From: Chondrilla cf. caribensis
Taxonomy: Eukaryota; Porifera; Demospongiae; Chondrillida; Chondrillidae
DNA length: 64,000 nt
Assembly (NCBI GenBank): GCA_964020155.1
Contig: OZ026549.1
Coordinates: 4,373,719 to 4,437,718, forward strand
Reading direction: 5' to 3'
The first letter of the stretch is position 1. Each line of letters opens with the position of its first letter. Shown here piece after piece: positions 1 to 12,000 of the stretch. Position numbers and translations under genes: made by a program. The notes beneath the pieces were generated by a model that did no database searches, was not told the DNA's origin, and was given only the letters and a program-made list of their open reading frames with translations.

Positions 1-2
1 GA

Positions 3-3000
3 TTCACGTTTGTCTTGCAGGAAGTCTTTGGCGGAGGTCTGTGACATCCTGACTGTGATGCTGTTGTATGTCATGTTGCGATTAATCTCGCTCACTGTGA
101 TTGCTACAGTGCAGCGTGCCCATTTCCTGTTTTCGGTCACATTCACTGCAAAGCTGAATGTACCGATTGGTGGATTGTCTGGTGCACGAATGGACCCGTT
201 GCTGCTGTGAAACAAGAAAGGTCCCATTTCACTGCTGGGATCATCCAGAAGTGAGTAAACGTGATTGTTGAGAATGTCAGGATCATTTGCATTCACCTGT
301 CCAACTACAACCGAAGGATAGTGTCCTGGGAGGAGGTATATGAAGATGTCAGCATGGGCTGGTTTTGGGTCATTATCGTTTACGTCCCCAATCACAACTG
401 TAACTGTGGTGGTACCAGTTTGCGGTGGAGTTCCTCCATCATCGGCAGTGATGACCAGACGATACTTTTCCTTCTCTTCGCGATCAAATGTGACTTGGGT
501 TTGCAAAAATCCATCTCTGTCAAGACTGAAGCGATTACTGTAAGCGGACACTTGAAGACGAAAGGTGATGTCATTCGGATCAGTAACTGAATCAGGGTCA
601 GTTGCACTCAATATGCCCAGTAAAACAGGACTACCTACGTTCTCACTCACTGTGTATACTACATTGGGTGGATTGAAGACGGGGTCCTCGTCGTTGACAT
701 CCCTAAGAGTCACAGTGACAGTAGCTGTGTCCCTGAGTTCACTGCCCTCGTTGAAGGCCAGCACACGGAACTGGTACTCTTCTTGCAGTTCGTAGTCAAG
801 TGGAGCTTCCACCGTGATCACTCCGGTGTCGGGATCGATGACGAACTGGGGGAGTGCGTCCTCCTCAGCTATGGCATATATCACCCTAGCAGCAATGATG
901 TCAATGTCACGATCATGTGCTTCGACCTGTTCTATCATTGAACCTACAGAAAAATCCTCTCTTACTATCTTCAAGTAGTTCTTTTGTTGGAAGATTGGTC
1001 GGTTGTCGTTTTCATCAAGAATTTCTATCAGAACAACAGCCGAGCCACTCATTGAGACCAGACCACCATCATGGGCAACTACAGTGAGATTGAAGGAACT
1101 TTGAGTCTCGAAATCCAGCTTACCATTCACTGTGATTCTGCCAGATTGACTATCCATTGCAAAAAGCACTGCATTGTCTCCAGATTCAAGCTCATAGAAG
1201 AGTTCAGCATTGCTTCCACTGTCTCCATCGTTTGCATGAACAGTCAGAAGCAGAGCATTTTGATCGATTGACTCACTCACACTGGTGTCGTAAACTGCCC
1301 TTTCGAACACGGGAGAATGGTCGTTGGTATCCAAGACGGTCACCACCACTTGAGTGGTAGAGGAAAGTGAAGGATCTCCTAAATCCCTAGCTTCTATATA
1401 CAGTGTATACGTGTCCACCTGCTCTCGGTCCAGCTTAGCTGTGGTGAGAATGAGGCCCGATTGAGCAGCTATAGAGAACGGGAGGTTGCTACTGTTCACG
1501 CCCAACGTGCTGCCGACATTGCCTGAAAGGATTTCGTACTGTAAAAGTCCCCCCAGTCCCGAGTCACTGTCACGAGCTGACACCCTCACCACGTTTGTTC
1601 CCGGATCTCTGTTCTCGTACACGCCGGCACTGAAGCTGACACTGGTAAATGACGGGTGCACGTCGTTACGATCCGTGATGTGGATGGTGACTGAGGCTAG
1701 TGTTTCGTGAACCCCATCGCTGGCAACCACCTGTACATCAAGTTGCTGTCCTGCTTCGTAATCTGGATTTTGTACCAGAAAGAGCTCTCCACTGGTGGAG
1801 TTTATGGTGAAGTTATCCCGGCTTGGACCAGATAGAAGAGAATAGGTTATACTGCCTACTACGTCCACATCTGTAGCATACACTGTTAGTAAAGATGTTG
1901 AAATGTCTGAGTTTTCCTCAACAGTAGCTGTGTATTGTGAAGAGTTGAAAACAGGCGGTTCATCGTTGACGTCCAGGACCGTGATGTAGAGTGAGACAGA
2001 GGCTCTGTTGGCACCATCGTAGCCATCTACAGTGAGATTGTACACAGGGTGCCTCTCGTGGTCGAGGGAGGATGCTACACTCACTGCTCCTGTCTGAGAG
2101 TTGATGGTGAAGTCGGAGGAGCCGTGGAGAGAGAATGTGATTCTCGCATTGTTACCGCTGTCAGAATCGTTGGCAAACACAGTGATTAGGACGTGGTTAG
2201 ACTCGGCGTCTTCATCAACTTCGGCTCGGTACTCCGTGGCATTGAATACGGGAGAATTGTCATTGACGTCTGTCACATCCACGATCACCAGTAGAGAGTT
2301 GGTACTGGTCAGCGATGCAGCACCTTGATCAATGGCACGCACATCAAATGTGTACCTAGGATTGGCCCCTTCCCTGTTCAGTCTAATGGTGGTCAGAATT
2401 CTCCCACTGCTGTCAACTATGAACGGGACGTCCCTTTCAACTACCTCATAACTTACAGTTCCGTTCTCTTCAGCATCCGGGTCCTCTGTTTCAATGGTGT
2501 TGGGTCCCAAGCTCGTACTCGTTCGGACAATTTGCGTTCCTGGGTCCTGATTCTCCAGCACTTGTCCCAGAAATACCACATCCACAAACGAAGGGTTGTT
2601 ATCATTCACATCAAGCACTGTCACACTCACGGGAGCCAATGCCCTCAGTATGACAATACCCGCAACATTCGTAGCTTCAACAACAAACTCATATTCGGCC
2701 TTTGTCTCGCGATCAAGTCTATCTCGAAGGGTTATCTCCCCGGTCCTGCTGTGGATGGAAAACTGTGCCGTGGATGACAGCAAGCGATACAGAATCAGTG
2801 AACCGTCGGGCACACTAGCGGTAACTTGCCCCACCGGTAGGTCGTCGTTGGAAGGTTCAATGGCTGAGAACGAGTAGCTGCTTTGTTGGAACACGGGCGG
2901 ACTGTCATTGGTATCCAGGACCTCTATAGTGTAGGTCACTGTGGTGTTGCGTCGCGGGCTACCCCTGTCACTCACTATGAGGTCAAAACTAAACTCTTGT

Positions 3001-6000
3001 GTTGTCTCGTAGTTGAGCTGAGACCTGAGAACGAGTTCTCCTGTCGATTCGCTCCTGAAATAAAAGGGTAGAGAATTTCGGTTCACATTGCTGGGGGAGT
3101 GTATGGTCCCTATCCGATAGGTGACAGTACTGTTATCTCCTTCATCTGGATCAGTGGAAGAGAGTGTTGTTACAATTGAGCTAATCTCCAGGTCTTCTCT
3201 CACCTGAATTGTTGTTTGGCTGTCCAGTGAAGGGTTGTTGTCGTTCACATCCAGCACCCTCACCCTCACCACTGCACTACTGGTGAACACATCGTCTCTC
3301 ACAAACACGTAAAACTCAAAGTCAGGAGTTTCTTCACGATCAATTGCTCCGTAACGTTTGGTGATCCACCCTGTACTGGCATCAATCTCAAAAGGGACAT
3401 TATCGTTGAGGTCGTAGGTGAGGGTAGCTCCTCCGCGATCTGCATCAGTTGCCGACACTTGGAGCACGCTCACACTCGATATGTGGTTCTCAGACACATT
3501 CCCATGGTAGACCTGGGAGGTGAACACAGGTGCATTGTCGTTGATGTCCACAACTGTGATCCGTACAGTTGTGTTCCCGCTGTACACCCCATCGTTGGCG
3601 GACACAGTCAGATTGTAGACTGGTCTGGTTAGACGGCTCTGGGTCAGTCTCAGACGGATCTCACCAGCTTGCGGGTCGATGGTGAAAAGACCATCTTCGT
3701 TTCCTCCAGAAATGACGTAGCTCACGACATCGTTGTCGAGATCGCTTGCAGACACAGATCCGACTATGCTCCCATTGTGAGCTGTCTCCTGGACAGACAA
3801 CTCAAACAGGGGAAGAGAAAATTGAGGAGCATTGTCGTTGACGTTTGTGACAGAGAGACGAATGGTTGTGGTACCTGTTAAGCTTGGGGAACCCCCATCG
3901 ATGGCCAACACAGGAATTTCGTACAGGGGGGTTGTTTCATAATCCATTGCACCAATCACGGTGACAACACCACTGCTTGAGGCAACACTGAAAATTTCTC
4001 TGAAAGCAAAATCATCCGGAAAATCATACATGATTTGAGAGTTTGGTGAATTTTCAGAGTCTCTATCATTAGCTGTAACTGTAGTGACCATAGATCCCAG
4101 AGCTGAGTCTTCAGGGAGCACCTCCGAGTATATACTAGATGTGAACACAGGCCGCTGGTCATTTTCATCCAAAATTGAGATTGTCAAATTTGCCCTGCTG
4201 AATGAAGTCGTGTCCAGTGTAGGATCAGAGACCTTCAACCGTAGTTTGTAGACACTCTTCAACTCATAATCCAGTGCACGCTGTACACTCACCTCGCCAT
4301 TGTAGAAGTCTATGGTAAACTGTACCTGGTCATCGCCTGATTCGATGGTGTATGTTGGAAATCCGGACGACGAACGGACAGTAGCTGATACCGTGGTAAC
4401 CAAAGTCCCCACTGTGGCCAGTTCGCTCACATTGGCTCTGTACAGCGAGTTCACAAACACAGGTGCTTGCGAGTCGACAATGAATATTGAGACTACAGTA
4501 GTGTTGGCCAGGGCAACGGGTACCCCATGATCTCGGGCTTCAACGGTCACACTGATAATCCTTCCAGTTTGGAGGTTCGAGAGTGGTGTTCGGACAGTCA
4601 GCTCTCCCGTGACTTCGTCAAGGGAGAAGTAGCCAAGTCCGCCGCTGATGATACGATAGGCTATACGTCCTCCTTCCCGCAAATCAGGGTCATTTGCACT
4701 CACACGCACTACAGGATCACCAGTACTGGCATTGTTGGAAATGTACATTTCATAGGGAGCGTTAATGAAGAAGGGTGGATTATCGTTAACATCCTCGACA
4801 ATCACTTGTAAAGACAGGTCAGCTATCAGACTGCTGTCACTCCGATGTACAGCTTGTACTGTGAGACCGTGCTCTTCCGATTTCTCACGGTCCAAGGGAG
4901 CTACCAGTGTCACGTTCCCAGAAGTGGCATCCACACCAAACAAGCCACTTTCATCAGCAATCAGACTAAACTGTATGGCTTCAATGGGATAGCCAGTATG
5001 TATGAAGTTGGGGCTGAGTATAACTGCATCCTCCCGGGTGTTTTCAGGAACAGTCAGTGTGTAGTCAGAGGGATCGAACCTGAAGTTGAGGATGGGACAC
5101 TCCTTCACGCTAATGTACACATCTGCAGTGCTTGACAGTGTGGGGACGCCTTCATCTGAAGCAGTCACTTGGAGGCGGTAGTAGGGTTGAAGGTTGAAGG
5201 GGTTTCCGAGAGTGATCTCTCCACTGGTGGCATCGATGTCGAAGCTGGTGGTCCCATTGCCTCCAGTTAGACTGTACCTTACAACACCTCCGTCATCACC
5301 ATCCTTGTCAGTGGCCGACACATGTAACACTGTGGTGTCCAGTTTGGCAGGGGTCCATAAAACGGCGGAGTACTGTGGTGGACTGAAGACCGGGGATTCG
5401 TCGTTGGCTTCCACCACTTCAAGATGGACGTGATAGGTTTCCATCTGCGATTCAGTCCCATCGTCACTGACAGCTATCAAAAAATCACGATAATTGAACC
5501 CACGTTCGACATCCAAACGTCTCAAAAGCGTCCCTCTGCCAAAGGTATTGATTTGCAGGTGCTGGGAGGCCACAGGATCCAGTATGGCTACCCTATCAAC
5601 TTCATTGTTGTTCCCATCTTCATCTGCATCGATCAGCTGCACAGTGAATGCAGTGGAGGTAGAGGGAGTGAAGGATTCCGAAATGGACAACTCGATCTGA
5701 CCACCAGTGATGACGGGACGAGGAGCGTTGTCATTCTCATCGGACACACTGACGGTGAAAGTGACTGTGTCTGTCGCACCGAATCCTGTGGCATGGTGAA
5801 CGGTAGCAGTCAGTGTGTGCGTTGGAGTTGACTCCCTGTCCAACTGTGTGCTGGTACGCACAACTCCACTGCTACTGTCTATCCAAAATGAGCTGCTTAC
5901 GTCAGTGAGTGTATAGTACACGGGTACTGGGTTGTCTGCACTTACTGAAGTCACGTATGTATTTGAGGGAAGGTTTTCCATGATGGTAACACCACCTGGA

Positions 6001-9000
6001 CTTGTAATCCGAGGAGGAGAGGTGAAATTTGTCAACACCTGTACTGATATTGTGACTGAGGAGCTCTTCACTGTGGATCCACCATCGGATGCAACGGCTG
6101 TAAGCCGGTGGACCTGCTGATCGGAGAACACCAGCTGACTGCTGAGAGACAACACTCCGGTAGTGGTGTCGATGCTGAACACACTGCTGAGTGGCTGTAG
6201 GGAATATGACACTTGTCCGTTCTGCTCACTGTCAGGGTCAAACGCAGACAGAGTCACGATGGAGGTGCCGATCGGAGTGCTCTCATTCACTGTCACTTTG
6301 TAGGAATCCTTGGGGAACTGAGGCTCATTGTCGTTGAAGTCACTCACAGTAACCTTCACAGCGGTGTATGAAATCAACGAAGGGGACCCACTGTCTCTGC
6401 CAACAATGGTCAAACTGTGTTCTGAGACAGTCTCTCTGTTGAGCATCCTCCGAAGCTGAATATGGCCGTCTGGCGACAAGTTGAAAACACCTTCTCCAGT
6501 TGAGTCAACGATTGTCATGGTAACATTACCATTAGAGCCCTCGTCGTCATCGGAAACTGTAATGCAGCAGATGCTTGATGACGTCACTTCACTAACAGTG
6601 AACGTATACTGAGAGAGCAAAAACCGGGGAGGGTTGTCGTTGACATCCGACACAGTTATGGTGAGTTGAAAAGTGTCTGAATTGTACCCGTCCCACACTT
6701 CTATCTGCAGAGTGTACTCTTGGACTGTTTCCCTGTCCAGGTGGCCGCCCACGTAGAGTGTGGCAGTGTTGGGATGGAGGGCGAAGTGCTGGAGGCTTGT
6801 GGTGGAGGGGGAGGAGGAGTCCAGGATCCGGAACATCAAGTTAGTACTGTCGCTGTCCGTAGCAGTCGTAGTGTACACGACTTCGTCACCAATTGAGGCA
6901 TCTTCAGAAACATGCACAGATTCGATCTCAGATGAAAATTCAGGTGAAGCAGATGACCCACTTGGAGAAACAACTGTGACCTCCACTGTTCCAGTAGTAG
7001 CCAAATTCCCCTCTCCAGAATCAGTTGCGGTGATTGTGACAGAGTGAGGACCGGTAGTCGTACTACTCAGAGAAGAGACTACAGACAGGTCACCACTTGA
7101 GGCAACTGCAAACATTCCATTTGTCCCGGAAGATGCCCGGTAGGTGATCCTCCCGTTGACTAGAGGCTCATCGAGATCTCGTGCCAGAATTCGAAATACA
7201 GGTACAGTTGGCCTCACTTCGTAATAGTTGTTGAGGATATCAACAGAATAGCGAGTCGAGGGCTCAAAAATTGGTCGATGGTCGTTCAAATCTAAAACTG
7301 AAATGGAAACTAATGAGTGGGAACTGAAGTGGGAATTTGATGCGCTGACTTCCAGTTGATACAGTTCGTTACTTACTCTCCGGACATTCCCAGCAACAGT
7401 GAGCACACCAGAAGTGGAATTCAGTGCAAATGTATCATCAGTGTTCCCATCCACTACTGCATAGGTCACATTATCCCTACTATCACCAGCGATTGACACA
7501 AAACCGACGTAGGTGCCACTAGGTGATCCTTCGGTCACTGAGTACTTGTAGAGGGGTGAGGTGAACTGCAGAGGAAGACTTGATGGTGAAATGCTCACTA
7601 GAATGTGTACGTTGGAAGAGTGGGGAGTGGTGGAGTTGTCTTCTGCTTCGATGTGGAGGGTTGATGCGAGAAGAGGTGGGATTGGTAACTGGCTTGAAAC
7701 AGTCAAAATGCCAGATTCACGGTCAATGTTGAAGTACTTGACTCCAGAACCTCCCAAGATTGAATACAGAACAGTACCATCTCTACCGAAATTGGGGTCA
7801 ACTGCTGTGAGATTGGTGACTACGGTCCCCACTCCACTATCAGCAGCCACTGACACCACGAGGGGTGTGTTGGACAGGAAGCGTGGTGGACGTGAGTTTT
7901 CATCAACATCAAGCACTCTGATCGTCACCGTTGCCTGGTCATCATTGCCAGGTGGAAGTGTATTCCTTGCCCTGATAGCAAAGGAATGGGAATGTGCTGT
8001 TTCGTAATCCAATTCTCTCTTCAAATACAAAAATCCGAAATGGGAATGCACACCCCATACATCCTGGTCACCAGATGTAATGGTGTAGGTACAATCAGCA
8101 TTATCCCCACTATCATCATCATCAGCCCGGATGAAATAGAAAGGGATGTTTAACGGATAATTCTCTGGTATTTCGAGAGTGTAAGAACTCTCCAAAACTG
8201 GTGGATTGTCATTTTCGTCTTCAACAACAATTTGCACGGCAGCAGTTGAGGTCCACCTAGGATTGCCAGCATCCTGGGCTGTTACCAGAAGATTGTACTT
8301 CGACAGTCTCTCTCTGTCCAGGGATACAGCATTCTTGACCACTCCAGTCGACGTTATCGAAAAGTCACCAGAATTCTCTCCCAGTAGACTGTAAGTGACA
8401 CTGTTGGATGTCTTGTCTCCATCAACGGCTTCAACTTGCATCACTTCACTTTCCACTGGTACTGATTCTGCCACAGATGCAAAGTAGACTGATTTAGAAA
8501 ACAAGGGTGGATTGTCGTTGACGTCTAGTAGTTGTATAATAAGACTTGAGAATTGCAAACTGGAAGACATGTTTGTGTTGTATCGATCTAAAGCCACAAT
8601 CATCAACATTGGCATTGTGTCCTCTTCTTCATAATCCAGGTCCTTCAAAAGCTTCAATCGCCCACTTTCCCAGTCGAGCGAGAAGAGCCCTCTGTCGTTG
8701 CCAGAAGCCACCCTGTACCCCACATCACCATGCACTCCCACATCGTGGTCCGCTGCACTGACTGTGTATACGATTGAACCCACTTCGGTGCTTTCATCCA
8801 GCCGGGCGATATTGATCGGATTCTCAAATTCGGGTGGATTGTCGTTCACATCTATGACACTGATGGTCACTGTTGCCGTTGCTGTAAGGGCTCCAGAATC
8901 CCTGGCTACCACTGTTAAAACGTACTCGGATACTTCTTCTCTGTCGAGCGTAGTGGAGGGAGAGATGTAGATATCTCCAGTTTGAGTGTTCACTGTGAAG

Positions 9001-12000
9001 TGGCTGTTGGTGTTCCCTGCCGTGATGCTGTACATGACCTGGTCATTCTGGTCAACATCACTCGCTTCGACGGTCACTACGTGAGCTAGAGATGGAGCAT
9101 CTTCGCTAACAGCTGCCTTATACCTCGAGGAATGAAATGTTGGTCTCTCGTTCACATTCAGAACATTCACAGTCAGAGACGTAGCGGCATACTGTGGGTT
9201 AGGGCTGACATCGTAGATCAATATTTGCAATGAAAACGAACTCCTGGGACCCTCGTAGTCCAGTTTCCTGTCCACTTGCACATCGCCATTTGACGCTACT
9301 TTAAAGTAGCCACCAACATTGCCCCCAAGAATGCAGTACTTCAGCGTACCATGTGACCCGACATCGGGGTCCACACTGGAGCCAGAAGGCAACGATGCTA
9401 CTGTATGACCAATAGTGATGCCTTCAGACACGGACTGTGGTGGTAGTGATGACACGCGAGGAGCGGTGTTTGAGAGAGCAAGTACGGTCACTGTGACTGT
9501 GGCCGTTGAAGTGAGTAATGAGTCCCCGTTATCCGTGGCGACAATCCTGAGAGTGAACATATTGGTCGACTGGGACGACAGGAGTTGTGAGAGTTTCAGA
9601 ATTCCCGTGTTTGGGTCAATTTGGAACACACTGGATGCTGTTTGTAGAGAGTACCTGGTCACTGCATTGGCTCCACTGTCTCTGTCCACTGCTTGCATTT
9701 TCATCACGAAGCTATTGACTGGGGAATTGGAGTACATCTCAACACTGTACTGTGTCTGGGGAAACACAGGAGGGTGGTTGTTTGCATCCGATATTCCCAC
9801 AGTGACTGCACAGCGAAAGAATAGGGACGATCCCTGGTAGGCGACAAGAGTGAGGTAGACTGCATCTCTTCGCTCCAGATCAAACAGCTCGGCAAACCCG
9901 CTGTTCACGTCCAAGTTATTCCCATTCACAACAAAAGCACTCGAATGCAAGGACAGCTCCAAACTGTACGAGAGAGATTGGCCGTTCCTTGTGGGATCAA
10001 GTTGAATCACACTGGCTCTGTCATTCGACAACTCGCCCACAGTCCCACTGTAGTGACACACGTGGCTATCCTGCGGTTGAGTGAGGGTGGCAGAACCGCT
10101 GGCAGTGGATGGCGGGTATACAGTAACCTCAATGGTCTGTTGTGCAGTGTAGTCCGTATTACCACTGATGCTTGCATTGACGGTGAACGTGTACACAGAT
10201 GGGAACACATCCAGTGCTTGTGCTAGTGAGAGCACACCACTCGCGGAGTGCAGTGTGAACACAGAAGGTAGCTCTTCAGATGAGTACGCGATGGTATGAT
10301 CTGATGCTATAGCACTGTCCAGTGTTGCCGAAATGGTCAGAATTGCCGACCCAGTTTGAAGATTCTGAGGGATTGTGCGAACCTGTTTGTTTAGAGAGAA
10401 CATCGGAGGGGACAGCGATGGAGAGCTAATTGTGACGCGCACACTCATCTCAAGTGTGGTTGAACTTCGTCTATCTTGAGCATGTACATCAAAGTTGTAC
10501 AGTACAGTTGTTGTGGGCAAGGATTGGACTACAACCATACTACCAGTGTTGGGATCCACGTCAAAGACGCTCGGGAAATTTCCACTGGTCGTGTACGTGA
10601 CCAGACCATTGAATCCGATGTCGTTGCTGTCCACTGCCAGTGAAGCTACAATACTCCCAATCTTACTATTGGAGGGTACAGTGAGACTACGTGAGGTACT
10701 TCTGTACGAGACGGTGGTGTCATCTATGTCCAGCACTATGATATTGAGGGTGACGTTGTTACTGCTGTGAAGTCCATCACTGGCAGATATGAGCAGAGTG
10801 TAACTATCAATCACCTCGCGATCGAGCACGGCTAAGTCTGCAGTTGTCACGTTGCCCGTCGCTGAGTCAATTGTAAAGTGTCCTCTCTCGTTCCCGCCGA
10901 CAATGCTGAAAGTGATCCGAGTGTTTTCACCGACGTCGCCATCAATTACAGACAAGTTCAAGTTACAAAACTGTCGCACATTGGCACCTTCCTGGAGGAA
11001 GCACGGGCACTGAATGTCGTCCAGTACAGGGGCCAGATCATTGGCACTGGTGATGTTGATCTGCAATTGGGAATCGGAATACAGAAGAGCTGGAATACCA
11101 TTGTCACTGGCTCTCACTGTCACATACACAAAACCGAATTGTTCGTAGTCGAGACTACCGTCAAACTTGGGGAACAATTGTCCGGTGAACCGGTCGATAT
11201 CAACCACAGGTGGTGATGAGTGTACGATAGAGTATGTCACTCGACCCCCACACCCGCTGTCTGGGTCTGTGGCCGAGAAAGTGTAAATGACGTCATCAGA
11301 TGCAGCCATCTCAGAGACTGTCACTGTAGCTTGAGGTTGAAAGGTGCGAAGAGGAGTACTAGTTGGAGGTGGGGGATTCTGAAACGTCGGTTGATTGAAA
11401 TTATACCCAACGATGTCGATGTGAACAGAGACAGATGTGTTGTGCTTCATTGTGCCCTGTCCCAAGGCAGTGAGTGTGACTGTGAAGGTACCAATTGTTC
11501 CTCGGGGTATGGACCTGGCTGTTTGAATTGCACTGGTATTTCGATTCACTTTGAAGTATGAGGAGGAATCCAAGAGAGAAAACCTAATGTCCGCATTTTC
11601 ACCGATGTCCCTGTCTGTTACTACAGGACTCAATATATCCACTGACTCTGGTACACCCTCATGTATGGTAACGTAGTAGACAGACTGGTCAAAAGTTGGT
11701 GGGTTGTCGTCAATGTCATCCAAATTGACAAGGAGGTCGGCAGAGTTGCCAATAGTTGGGTTTTGACCATCCTTCACGTCAACAATAACCCTTATGCCGT
11801 ACGTGTACATCTCCCGGTCTAGATCAGCTCCAACGCGCAGTTCATAAACGTGACTGCGAACTGTTGTTGAGGACAAGGATAGTGTAAAGAGCTGAGCAGC
11901 ATATCCGACAAGAGACACAGTTGGTGCATCCGTGGTCTGTGTGGTGACAGTGAATACTGTCACTACTCTACCAGTGACAGAATGCTCTGCAATAGATACA

